Assembly (NCBI GenBank): GCA_014896255.1
Contig: JADBKT010000011.1
Span: 1 to 64,000, forward strand
DNA from: Hydrogenibacillus sp.
GTDB lineage: Bacteria > Bacillota > Bacilli > Thermicanales > DSM-22653
DNA length: 64,000 nucleotides
Reading direction: 5' to 3'
Part shown: in pieces, positions 1 through 8,174 of the stretch
Layout: the number at the start of each line of letters is the position of its first letter
Position numbering within the stretch: the first letter of the stretch is position 1
Program-made: the position numbers and the translations under genes
The notes under the pieces: model-generated
Database searches by the model: none
What the model saw: only the letters and a program-made list of their open reading frames with translations
Told to the model about the DNA's origin: nothing

Positions 1-2
1 AA

Positions 3-1601
3 AAAATCGGCCAGTTGATGATGGTCGGATTTCACGGCAAGACGCCGAGTCAAGAGATTTTGGACCTCATCGAAAATGACTATGTCGGCGGGGTGATCTT
101 ATTCGGCCGGAACATCGGGACGAGCGAGGAGCTTTATGCCCTCAATGTCTCGCTCCAAGAGGCGGCGCGTCGCGCCGGACAGCCGTATCCGCTTTTGATC
201 TCGACCGATCAAGAAAACGGAGTTGTCCGTCGCTTGGGTGAGGGAACCACGCTTTTTCCCGGGAATATGTTTCTTGGCGCGGTGGATGATCCCGAAGCGA
301 CAGCGGCCGTCGCTCGGGCGACCGGTCGGGAGCTCAAGGCGCTCGGGGTGAACATGAACTTGGCGCCGGTGATCGATGTAAACAACAATCCCGCCAACCC
401 GGTCATCGGCATTCGTTCTTTCGGGGAACGGCCCGAGCTGGTGGCCCGGCATGGCGTCGCCGCCGTGAAAGGGTATCAGGAAGCGGGCGTTGTCCCGACG
501 ATCAAGCATTTCCCCGGTCACGGCGACACCGATGTCGATTCTCACTTGGCTTTGCCGACAATTGCGCACGATCTTGAGCGCCTGGAAGCGATTGAGCTGG
601 TTCCATTCCGTCAAGCGATCGCCGCGGGGGCCGATTGTGTGATGACCGCGCATATCGACTTTCCTGCTTTAGAGTCCCATCGCGGCGTGCCGGCGACCAT
701 CTCCCGGGCGGTGGTGACCGACTTCTTGCGAGATACGCTCGGTTTTTCAGGCGTTGTCATCACCGATTGCCTGGAGATGAAGGCGATCGCTGATACCGTC
801 GGTACGGTCGAAGGAGCGCTTCAAGCGCTCATTGCCGGCAACGATCTCTTGCTCATCTCGCACACGTACGCGCTCCAAAAAGAGGCGATCCAGCGCATCG
901 CCCAAGCCGTGGAAAGCGGTGAGATTCCCGAAGCACTCGTGGATCAAGCCGTCCTTCGCGTACTTCGACTGAAGGCGAAGTACACCGCCTGGGAGACGGC
1001 GATTCCCAGCAACCGTGCTGCCTTGAACATGGTCGGCAGTTCGGAACATGCGGCGCTGTCGAACGACCTGTATGCCCGAGGGGTCACGCTGGTTAAGAAC
1101 GAGGGAATCATTCCGCTCAAACTCGACCCATCGGCACTCCTGATGGTCGTCTACCCGGGCGGCGGGGTTTTCTCGATGGTCGAGGATCGACGTTATACGA
1201 CGGACGCGTTGAAAGAAGCGGTCCTCTCCCACCATGACAACGTGACCGTGATGACGTACAGTCCGGAGCCGACCGACGAAGAGATGGAAGCGATCGCCGA
1301 CACTGCGGCAAATGCCGCTGCCATCCTCATCGGCACAATGAACGCGCACTTGCATCAAAAGCAGGCTGAAATCGTACGCCGCTTAATCGCCCTGGGCAAG
1401 CCGGTGATCGTCATCGCGATGCGGAATCCGTACGATCTCATGGCTTTCCCCGATGTTGGGGCTTTTCTTGCTGCCTATGAATTCACATCGCCGGCTTTAT
1501 CCGCTGCGGTGCAGATCTGCTTCGGTCAATTATCCCCGTGCGGAAAGCTTCCGGTCACGATCCCCGGCATGGCCGCCGCCGGTTTTGGTTTGTCTCGGTG
1601 A
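3..1601 (+). CDS. nagZ: Beta-N-acetylhexosaminidase NagZ (GH3), 5' partial
   Basis: NagZ removes terminal beta-GlcNAc from muropeptides during cell-wall turnover. The reading frame is open to the window edge: the codons before the first TTG (15) encode KIGQ, which continues naturally into LMMVGFHG, so the true start lies upstream of the window. The GH3 signature KHFPGHGDTDVDSH is encoded near 502-543; its Asp-His pair is the NagZ-type general acid/base dyad. About 530 residues remain, including the C-terminal domain after residue 340 that is found in Gram-positive NagZ (YbbD type) and absent from the short proteobacterial form. No obvious signal peptide can be judged because the N-terminus is missing. 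It heads a run of murein-recycling genes and is followed 42 bases later by anmK. Family assignment is very secure. Confidence 0.95.
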   Translation, partial: KIGQLMMVGFHGKTPSQEILDLIENDYVGGVILFGRNIGTSEELYALNVSLQEAARRAGQPYPLLISTDQENGVVRRLGEGTTLFPGNMFLGAVDDPEATAAVARATGRELKALGVNMNLAPVIDVNNNPANPVIGIRSFGERPELVARHGVAAVKGYQEAGVVPTIKHFPGHGDTDVDSHLALPTIAHDLERLEAIELVPFRQAIAAGADCVMTAHIDFPALESHRGVPATISRAVVTDFLRDTLGFSGVVITDCLEMKAIADTVGTVEGALQALIAGNDLLLISHTYALQKEAIQRIAQAVESGEIPEALVDQAVLRVLRLKAKYTAWETAIPSNRAALNMVGSSEHAALSNDLYARGVTLVKNEGIIPLKLDPSALLMVVYPGGGVFSMVEDRRYTTDALKEAVLSHHDNVTVMTYSPEPTDEEMEAIADTAANAAAILIGTMNAHLHQKQAEIVRRLIALGKPVIVIAMRNPYDLMAFPDVGAFLAAYEFTSPALSAAVQICFGQLSPCGKLPVTIPGMAAAGFGLSR

Positions 1602-1643
1602 GAGGAAAAACCACAAAGATTCGATCAGCGAGGGAGAATGTGA

Positions 1644-2816
1644 ATGGCTTGGTATTTGCCGCTCGCCGAAAAACACGTCAAGGTCGCCGTCGGGCTCATG
1701 TCGGGGACGTCGCTTGACGGTGTGGATGCCGCCGTCGTGCGCCTCCGCGGGGCGGGGCTTGAAACGTCCGTCGAGCTCCTCGGTTTCTTTTCGGTGCCGT
1801 ACGATGCGTCGCTTCGGGCGCGGCTTCTTGCGGCGAGCGATCCGGAGACCAGCCGGGTCGACGAAATTGCGGTGCTTAGCGTCCGATTGGCCGAGCTGTA
1901 TGCGGATGTGGCCAAAGAGGCGGCCCAAGCGGCCGGTGTGCCGTGGTCGGCAGTCGACTTCATCAGCTCTCACGGACAGACGATCCATCACCTGCCGGAG
2001 GCGGGGGCGACGCTTCAGATCGGCGAGCTGGCGGTGCTGGCCGAGCGGGCGCAAAAAGTCGTCGTCGGCGACTTCCGCCCGCACGATCTCGCCGTCGGCG
2101 GGCAAGGCGCGCCGCTCGTTCCCTACGCCGACTACGTGCTCTTTCGCGATGCGACGCGCGGCAGGGTGCTGCTCAACATCGGCGGGATCGCGAACGTGAC
2201 GGTCGTCGGCGCGGGGGCCCGACCGGAGGACGTGCTCGCCTTTGACACCGGACCGGGCAACATGATCATCGATGCGTTCGTCCAGCTCGGTACCGACGGT
2301 ACCGCGACGTATGACCGCGACGGAGCCTTCGCGCGCGCCGGTACGGTCGATGCGGCATGGCTCCGTGCGCTCCTCGAGCATCCCTATTACCGTCTGCCGC
2401 CGCCGAAGTCGACCGGTCGAGAGCAGTTCGGCCGCCGCTACGCCGAGATGCTCTGGGCGGAAGGGGATCGGCGCGGCGTTTCCTTCGAGGACCGCGTGGC
2501 GACGGTGACCGCGCTCACGGTCGAGACGATCGCCGGGGCGCTGCGGACGCACGTGTTCGGCCAAACGCGCGTCGACGAGCTCATCGTCTCCGGCGGCGGC
2601 GCACGCAACGGGGCGCTTCTTGAGGGGCTCAGGGCGGCGCTTCCGGAGCTTGCCGTCGATCGGAGCGATCGGTATGGCATCCCTGCCGAAGCCAAAGAAG
2701 CGGTCGCCTTTGCCCTTCTCGGCAACGAGGCGATCCATCGCATGCCCAATCAACTGCCGTCGGCGACCGGTGCCCGGAAGCGCGCCGTCATGGGAAAGGT
2801 GGTCTTGCCCTCATGA
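1644..2816 (+). CDS. anmK: Anhydro-N-acetylmuramic acid kinase AnmK
   Basis: AnmK opens the 1,6-anhydro ring of anhydro-MurNAc and phosphorylates it to MurNAc-6-phosphate, the substrate of MurQ, which is also encoded in this cluster. The N-terminal nucleotide-binding motif GLMSGTSLDGVD is at residues 17-28, and the ASKHA-fold motifs NIGGIAN, FDTGPGN and VSGGGARN follow in the expected order. Length (390 residues) is normal for the family. The ATG at 1644 is preceded by AGGGAG at about 1631-1636. The stop codon overlaps the namZ start (ATGA at 2813-2816), so the two genes are probably translationally coupled. Confidence 0.97.
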   Translation: MAWYLPLAEKHVKVAVGLMSGTSLDGVDAAVVRLRGAGLETSVELLGFFSVPYDASLRARLLAASDPETSRVDEIAVLSVRLAELYADVAKEAAQAAGVPWSAVDFISSHGQTIHHLPEAGATLQIGELAVLAERAQKVVVGDFRPHDLAVGGQGAPLVPYADYVLFRDATRGRVLLNIGGIANVTVVGAGARPEDVLAFDTGPGNMIIDAFVQLGTDGTATYDRDGAFARAGTVDAAWLRALLEHPYYRLPPPKSTGREQFGRRYAEMLWAEGDRRGVSFEDRVATVTALTVETIAGALRTHVFGQTRVDELIVSGGGARNGALLEGLRAALPELAVDRSDRYGIPAEAKEAVAFALLGNEAIHRMPNQLPSATGARKRAVMGKVVLPS

Positions 2817-3964
2817 AGCTGGGATCGGAACGGCTGTTTGAGACGTCTTACCGCGCGCTTTGGGAGCACAAGCGGATCGGGCTGGTCACGAACTACACCG
2901 GCGTCGATCGTTCATTCGTGCGGACCGTCGATCGTCTGATCGCGCACGGGGCCGACGTTGTCCGCTTGTTCTCGGCTGAGCACGGCTTTTACGGCGTCGC
3001 TCAGGCGGGAATCCACGTCGACCATGAGTTCGATCGCCGAACAGGTCTTGAGATCGTAAGCCTCTACGGTGCTTCCAAGGACGTTCCCCGCGACAAGCTC
3101 CGCGATCTCGACGTGCTCATGCTCGAATTTCAAGACGTCGGTGTACGGTTCTACACGTATATCTCGACGATGTGGAAGGTGATGGATCGCGCAGAGGAGG
3201 TCGGTTTGCCGCTCGTCGTGCTCGATCGGCCGAATCCGATCGGCGGGATGGCGATCGAAGGCGCGGGCGTTTCGCGCGAGATGCGCTCGTTCGTCGGCGC
3301 CTACGATCTGCCGATCCGCCACGGCATGACGATGGGGGAACTGGCTCTCTTTTACCATCAGGAGCGAGGGTATACGGTGGATTTGACCGTCGTTCCGATG
3401 GAAGGTTGGCATCGGACGATGCATTGGCCGGAGACGGGGCTGCTTTGGGTTCCGCCTTCTCCGAACATGCCGTCCTATGAGGCGGCGGTGCTTTATCCCG
3501 GGACGGGTTTTTTCGAGGGGACCAATCTTTCCGAAGGGCGCGGCACGGCGTTTCCTTTTCAGTGGATCGGGGCGCCGTGGATTGAATCCGAGCGCCTCGC
3601 TGAAGCGTTGAATGCCCTCGACCTTCCAGGGGTTCGCTTTCGCCCGATCGTTTTTATGCCCGTTTATTCCAAACACCGCGATACCCGCGTGGAGGGAGTA
3701 CATGTCCATCTGACCGATGCAGGCGCTGTGCGTCCCACTTTTCTTGGACTCAAGATGATCGAAGTGATTCGACGCCTTTACCCGGACGCGTTTGCCTGGC
3801 TCGAACCTCATCAGGGGCGCTATTTTATCGATCTGCTTTGGGGAGCGCCGTACTATCGCGAGGCGCTCGAACGCGGCCGCCCGGTCGAAGAGATCGATCA
3901 GGAATGGCAGGAAGCCGCGCAACACTTTGCCGTGCGACGCCAAGGTTTTCTTCTATACGAATAG
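2813..3964 (+). CDS. namZ: Exo-beta-N-acetylmuramidase NamZ (DUF1343)
   Basis: This is a DUF1343 protein like B. subtilis YbbC, known as NamZ, which cleaves non-reducing terminal MurNAc from peptide-free glycan. Family motifs visible are LVTNYTGVD near residue 24, FSAEHGFYG near 54, LEFQDVGVRFYTYI near 104 and DRPNPIGG near 138, with the late segment GTNLSEGRGT. No signal peptide is evident; the start MKLGSERL is set by coupling to anmK. Residue count (383) matches the family. In B. subtilis nagZ, namZ and amiE sit together, as here, supporting a joint role in recovering MurNAc and GlcNAc. The product MurNAc would need a kinase, most likely the BadF-type kinase at 7132. Confidence 0.93.
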   Translation: MKLGSERLFETSYRALWEHKRIGLVTNYTGVDRSFVRTVDRLIAHGADVVRLFSAEHGFYGVAQAGIHVDHEFDRRTGLEIVSLYGASKDVPRDKLRDLDVLMLEFQDVGVRFYTYISTMWKVMDRAEEVGLPLVVLDRPNPIGGMAIEGAGVSREMRSFVGAYDLPIRHGMTMGELALFYHQERGYTVDLTVVPMEGWHRTMHWPETGLLWVPPSPNMPSYEAAVLYPGTGFFEGTNLSEGRGTAFPFQWIGAPWIESERLAEALNALDLPGVRFRPIVFMPVYSKHRDTRVEGVHVHLTDAGAVRPTFLGLKMIEVIRRLYPDAFAWLEPHQGRYFIDLLWGAPYYREALERGRPVEEIDQEWQEAAQHFAVRRQGFLLYE

Positions 3965-3971
3965 AAGACTC

Positions 3972-4013
3972 GCCTGCAGGTTATTCAAAAATCCGGATTC
4001 GGAAATTGCAGGC
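3972..4013. repeat. Inverted repeat before the GNAT gene
   Basis: Arms GCCTGCA (3972-3978) and TGCAGGC (4007-4013) enclose a smaller hairpin TCCG-GATT-CGGA (3992-4003). It sits between namZ and the acetyltransferase gene, directly before the GGGGGTAGG ribosome-binding region. There is no T-run, so it is not a typical terminator. It may be an mRNA-processing or translation-control hairpin; the function is inferred only. Confidence 0.4.
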
Positions 4014-4027
4014 AGGGGGTAGGATGG

Positions 4028-4984
4028 ATGTACGAGATCAGGCCTTACAGACCGGGCGATGAAAAAGCAATCGTCGCGGCGTGGCGGGAGAGCATGCCGC
4101 GTGATCCGATAACCCCAGAACGGTTCCGGAAGAAGGTGCTCCTTGACGCGAACTTCGATCCGGAAGGGGCGATCGTCGCCACGGACGGGAGCGGGCACGT
4201 CGTCGGCTTTATGCTGGCGCTCGTCCGCCGCCTTCCCTTGTACGGCGATGATCTGGAGCCGGATAACGCGTGGATCACTGTTTTTTTCGTTCATCCGGAT
4301 CATCGCCGGCGGGGCATTGCGTCGCGGATGATGCGGGCCGCCAAAACCTTCGTAACGCAAAAAGGGCGTAAACATCTCTTTTTCGCCTCCTATGCACCAA
4401 ACTACTTCTTGCCGGGAATCGATGAGGCGGCTTATCCGGAAGGCTACCGGTTTCTGCTCAAGGAAGGTTTCGTCAAGCTGTATTCACCGGTGGCCATGGA
4501 TCGATCGCTTGTCGGATTCGAAGTTCCCGGCGACGTTCGGGCGCTCATTCGTGCTCGAGAGGCGGAGGGATATGCCTTTTCCCGGGCGGAAGATCGGCAT
4601 CTCTACCCGCTGATGACGTTCGCCAACACCGTGTTCAATCCCGACTGGGGACGTTCGATCCGGGAAGGCATTTTGCAGGGGCTCCCGCTGGATCAGATCT
4701 GGGTCGCTGAATACGAGGGGCGGATCGTCGGCTTTAGCATGCACGGTGGGTACGAGGGGATTCCCGAGCGCTTTGGCCCGTTCGGTGTGGATCCGATGTT
4801 TCAAGGCAAGGGTTTGGGCAAAATCTTGCTTTACCTCTGTTTGGAGGGCATGTGCGCCAAAGGGCTGCACGGTGCCTGGTTCCTTTGGACGGGCGAGGAA
4901 AGCGCTGCGGGACATTTGTATCGCCAGGCAGGGTTTGTGATCACACGGAAGTTTCACGTGATGAGACACTCGTGGACGAGGTGA
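4028..4984 (+). CDS. Tandem GNAT-family N-acetyltransferase
   Basis: Two GNAT folds are joined in one 318-residue protein. The first has the acetyl-CoA pyrophosphate-binding segment VHPDHRRRGIASRMM near residues 90-105. The second has VDPMFQGKGLGKILL near 258-272. Tandem GNATs of this size include MshD-like enzymes, but I cannot name the substrate. The ATG at 4028 follows GGGGGTAGG. The gene lies between namZ and a PIG-L type deacetylase, ending 6 bases before the latter, so an acetylation/deacetylation pair acting on an amino sugar or muropeptide amine is a reasonable guess. Family: secure; substrate: unknown. Confidence 0.85.
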   Translation: MYEIRPYRPGDEKAIVAAWRESMPRDPITPERFRKKVLLDANFDPEGAIVATDGSGHVVGFMLALVRRLPLYGDDLEPDNAWITVFFVHPDHRRRGIASRMMRAAKTFVTQKGRKHLFFASYAPNYFLPGIDEAAYPEGYRFLLKEGFVKLYSPVAMDRSLVGFEVPGDVRALIRAREAEGYAFSRAEDRHLYPLMTFANTVFNPDWGRSIREGILQGLPLDQIWVAEYEGRIVGFSMHGGYEGIPERFGPFGVDPMFQGKGLGKILLYLCLEGMCAKGLHGAWFLWTGEESAAGHLYRQAGFVITRKFHVMRHSWTR

Positions 4985-4990
4985 GCAGAC

Positions 4991-5695
4991 ATGGCAAAGC
5001 CGGTACACATTCTCGCGATCGGTGCTCATGCCGGCGATATGGAACTGACTGCCGGAGCGGTCATCGCCAAGTACACGCTGGCGGGCCACCGGGCGACGCT
5101 TTTGCATCTGACGCTCGGCGAAAAGGGACATCCGCGCCTGTCGCCGGAAGAGTACAAGAAACAGAAGATTGAGGAAGCGCATCAGGCGGCCGAGATGCTC
5201 GGGGCGGATGTCCGCTTTCTGGATTACAAGGATGCAGAGTTACCGGTTGACGATCACATCAAATACGAAGTGGCCGATATCATCCGCGAACTCAAACCCG
5301 ATATCCTCATCACCCACTGGAAGGGGAGCATCCACAAGGATCATACGAACACCCACCTGATCGTTCAGGATGCCCATTTTTACGCCGGGTTGAAGACGAT
5401 CGAGCGAAAGCTTCCGGCCCATTACGTCAGTAAGGTGTATTATGCCGACAACTGGGAGGATCCGTATGACTTTGAACCCGAAGTATTTATTGATATCCCT
5501 GATGAAGCTTACGAGACGTGGGTAAAGGCGATGAACGCCTATGCCTACGCCCGGGGAGAGACGTCGGGCTTTCCGTTTATCGAATACTATCAGGCGCTCA
5601 CGGTCGTCAGAGGGGCGCCGGTCGGGTTTAAGCGCGCCCAAGCGTTTGCCGTACCGCGGGGCACGCTCAGGAAACGATTGCCGTTTTTTGAGTAA
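4991..5695 (+). CDS. PIG-L family deacetylase, variant active site
   Basis: This is a LmbE/PIG-L metal-dependent N-deacetylase homologue (family of BshB, MshB and GlcNAc-PI deacetylase). The zinc motif is present as AHAGDMEL at residues 12-19: His13 and Asp16 keep the usual metal-ligand positions, but the first Asp of the canonical AHPDD, the proposed general base, is Gly15. The third metal site HKDH is at 115-118. The protein is 234 residues and has no signal peptide. The gene follows the double GNAT by 6 bases with GAGGTGA as ribosome-binding site. A bacillithiol-type or amino-sugar substrate is possible; the missing Asp means the mechanism or substrate may differ. Confidence 0.85.
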   Translation: MAKPVHILAIGAHAGDMELTAGAVIAKYTLAGHRATLLHLTLGEKGHPRLSPEEYKKQKIEEAHQAAEMLGADVRFLDYKDAELPVDDHIKYEVADIIRELKPDILITHWKGSIHKDHTNTHLIVQDAHFYAGLKTIERKLPAHYVSKVYYADNWEDPYDFEPEVFIDIPDEAYETWVKAMNAYAYARGETSGFPFIEYYQALTVVRGAPVGFKRAQAFAVPRGTLRKRLPFFE

Positions 5696-5720
5696 AGAAA
5701 TGGCAGAGACGATGCGATGG

Positions 5721-5751
5721 GACCGCGCCGCCTGCTTAGGCCGGTGCGGTC
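5721..5751. repeat. Hairpin in the leader of the serine hydrolase gene
   Basis: Arms GACCGC (5721-5726) and GCGGTC (5746-5751), extended inward by G-C and G-T pairs, form a stem in the 89-base gap between the deacetylase and the AmiE-like gene. No T-run follows, so it is more likely an mRNA structure than a terminator. Confidence 0.4.
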
Positions 5752-5784
5752 TTCAATTGCGCTCGGCGTAGGAGGGCTTTAGGA

Positions 5785-7116
5785 GTGGCTTACGATCTGA
5801 ACCGCGTGATCCAAGTCATCGAGGACGGACTTTCGGAAGGCATCTTTCCCGGGATTGTCATTCTGATCAAGCGCCGGGGCCGCGTGGTCTTATATGAAGC
5901 GTTCGGTTATGCGGAACAAGTGCCCAAGGAGCGCTCGATGGAAAAAACGATGATCTTCGATCTGGCGTCCCTGACGAAAGTGATGGCGACGCTGCCGGCT
6001 GTTTTGCGGACCGTCGAACAAGGGAAACTCGGCTTGGAAGATCCGGTTTCGCGCTATGTGTCGGGATGGCTCTCCAAAAATCAGGCCACAGGCGACGAAG
6101 TGCATGCACAAAAGGCGGCGGTCACGATCCATCATTTGCTCATCCATACGTCGGGTCTTCCGGCCTGGCGTCCGTACTATCTCGTGGCACGTTCCGGCGA
6201 AGCTTATGAAGCCTTGATTGCGGCAGAACCGCTTGCCCATGCGCCGGGCGCTCGCGTCGTCTACAGCGACCTCGGTTTCATTTTGCTCGGCAGAATTCTG
6301 GAGCGTATCTGGGACCGACCGTTGGACGAAGTGGCCCGCTTGCTTGTCTTTGATCCGCTCGACCTCAAGGATACGGGTTATCGCCGCCTTTCCCTGCTTC
6401 GTGCGTGCGCGGCAGGGGATTCCCAGGTAGGCGATGGTGAAGCCGGTGATGATGAGGCAGGTGCTGTACCGTTCTTACAACGCCCCAGATCACAATTTGT
6501 CGCGACGGAACGCATGAACGGCTATGAGCGCCAAGCCGCCGAGTCTTTTGTGGCGCAATTCCCTCAAGAAAGTTCGATGACGGCGCAAGGTGCGGGAGGA
6601 GGGCAGTCGGACATTCGCTTTTGCCCGACCTTGGATGATGTCGCCCGGCTCCCCTGGCGGACGGGGACGATCTGCGGCGAGGTGCATGACGGCAACGCCT
6701 ACTACGGCTTGCACGGGGTAAGCGGGCATGCCGGGCTGTTTTCGACGGCGCAAGATGTGGCCGCGTACTTGTCGATGTGGCGAGACAGAGGGCGAGTCGG
6801 ACGGCGCAACTTTTTGTCAGAATCGATCGTTCGCTATGCGACGCAAAACCATACGGCTCATTTAAATTCCGCCCGCGCGCTCGGTTTTGAAGCGGCCCCG
6901 ACGCAGGGGACGCCGGCGTGGGAGGGGGGCTGCTCGGCGGGAACGGCGGCTTCTTCCGGGGCGTTCGGCCACACCGGTTTTACCGGTACGTCGATGTGGT
7001 ACGATCCGCATACGGACACCGAAGTCGTCGCCTTGACGAATCGCGTTCATCCATATCCGCGGGAAGGCATCGTTCCTTGGCGACGGAAGTTACATGCCGC
7101 GGCTTTTGGAAAGTAG
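5785..7116 (+). CDS. AmiE-like serine hydrolase (class C beta-lactamase fold)
   Basis: The protein belongs to the penicillin-binding/class C beta-lactamase superfamily. Ser62-Leu-Thr-Lys65 is the catalytic SxxK, Tyr160-Ser-Asp162 the YxN-type motif, and HTGFTGTS near residue 395 the third (K/H)TG motif. Context next to nagZ and namZ matches B. subtilis AmiE (YbbE), an N-acetylmuramyl-L-alanine amidase that strips peptide from MurNAc, so that role is inferred. There is no signal peptide. A stretch of about 70 residues (about 206-279), rich in Gly/Asp/Glu/Gln, interrupts the fold compared with usual homologues and begins with short repeats (GDGEAGDDEAG). The GTG start at 5785 is chosen because GGAGGG lies 8 bases upstream. 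Confidence 0.85.
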   Translation: MAYDLNRVIQVIEDGLSEGIFPGIVILIKRRGRVVLYEAFGYAEQVPKERSMEKTMIFDLASLTKVMATLPAVLRTVEQGKLGLEDPVSRYVSGWLSKNQATGDEVHAQKAAVTIHHLLIHTSGLPAWRPYYLVARSGEAYEALIAAEPLAHAPGARVVYSDLGFILLGRILERIWDRPLDEVARLLVFDPLDLKDTGYRRLSLLRACAAGDSQVGDGEAGDDEAGAVPFLQRPRSQFVATERMNGYERQAAESFVAQFPQESSMTAQGAGGGQSDIRFCPTLDDVARLPWRTGTICGEVHDGNAYYGLHGVSGHAGLFSTAQDVAAYLSMWRDRGRVGRRNFLSESIVRYATQNHTAHLNSARALGFEAAPTQGTPAWEGGCSAGTAASSGAFGHTGFTGTSMWYDPHTDTEVVALTNRVHPYPREGIVPWRRKLHAAAFGK

Positions 7117-7131
7117 GAGGCCATAAACAGG

Positions 7132-8136
7132 ATGAAGCCCGAACGCATCCCGGTCTACGTCGGTGTCGATGGCGGCGGGACGAAGACGCGGGCCGTCGTC
7201 GCGAGCGGGAAAGGAAAAGTGCTGCTGGATCTGACCGATGAGGGGGCAAACGTCCATCGCTTTGGTTGGGAACAGGCCACGAAGGTGTTGAGTCGAATCT
7301 TCGAGCATATCCGTGGGGCGCTGGGCGATGCGGTTGAATTCCGGGGCGTGTTTCTCGGTTTATCGGGGATGGGGCGTGAGGCGGACCGATCGCGTATGGC
7401 GGCTTGGCTCGAATGCGCTTGGCCGGGCGTGCCGACGCGGGTCGATCATGACGCGTTGGTCGCCCTCGCCGCCGCGCGCGGCGGCGAGGCGACGGGGATC
7501 GTGCTCATCGCCGGGACGGGCTCGATCGCGTTCGCCTATGACGAGGCCGGCAGGGCTTACCGTGCCGGCGGCTGGGGGTATCTCTTGGGCGATGAAGGAA
7601 GCGGATTCGCTCTCGGCAGGCGTGCGCTCGTTCGGGTCGTGCAGAGTTACGACGGGCGCGGCGCGCCGACGGCGTTGACGGATCGCGTGCTCGAACATTT
7701 CGAACTGGACGATATCGAAGCGCTGGTTCGCTTTGTTTATCGGACGCCGGACATCCTTCAGCGGATTCCGGAAGTCGCGCCGCTTGTTTTGACCCTGGCC
7801 AGGGAGGGCGATGAGGTCGCTCAGGCGATTGTGGCCGAAGCGGTTCAGGCGCTGATCGATCTCGTCGATGCGGTTCAAAAACAAGCGTGTTTTTCGCTCG
7901 AGCGCGTGCCGGTCGTGCTTGCCGGTGGGCTGATGCACCTCGATTCACCGCTCCGGGCGCAAGTGCAAGCGGCGCTCGCCGACCGTTACGAGGTGTATCC
8001 CGATGTCGTTCCGCCGGTGGTCGGAGCAGTCCTTTTGGCGCGCAGACTTGCCGGTGATGAAGCCGGCAATGAAGCCGGCTCCGCGTTTTTGGATACCCTT
8101 CGGCACGACATCGCCGTCGAATCGCACCGGCTGTAA
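7132..8136 (+). CDS. BadF/BadG-type sugar kinase (MurNAc/GlcNAc kinase, MurK-like)
   Basis: This ASKHA-fold kinase of the BadF/BadG/BcrA/BcrD family has the phosphate-1 motif VDGGGTKTRAVV near residues 9-20, VLIAGTGSIAF near 124 and LLGDEGSGF near 150. Homologues include eukaryotic GlcNAc kinase and clostridial MurK, which phosphorylates MurNAc and GlcNAc. The gene sits directly before murQ, so it most likely makes MurNAc-6P and/or GlcNAc-6P from the sugars freed by NamZ and NagZ. The C-terminal tail carries a short repeat (AGDEAGNEAG) coded by near-identical triplets, probably a recent expansion. AGGAGG lies 11 bases before the ATG. Confidence 0.88.
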   Translation: MKPERIPVYVGVDGGGTKTRAVVASGKGKVLLDLTDEGANVHRFGWEQATKVLSRIFEHIRGALGDAVEFRGVFLGLSGMGREADRSRMAAWLECAWPGVPTRVDHDALVALAAARGGEATGIVLIAGTGSIAFAYDEAGRAYRAGGWGYLLGDEGSGFALGRRALVRVVQSYDGRGAPTALTDRVLEHFELDDIEALVRFVYRTPDILQRIPEVAPLVLTLAREGDEVAQAIVAEAVQALIDLVDAVQKQACFSLERVPVVLAGGLMHLDSPLRAQVQAALADRYEVYPDVVPPVVGAVLLARRLAGDEAGNEAGSAFLDTLRHDIAVESHRL

Positions 8137-8174
8137 ATGAACCGCAGACGAAGAATTTCAAAGGAGCCGATGTT

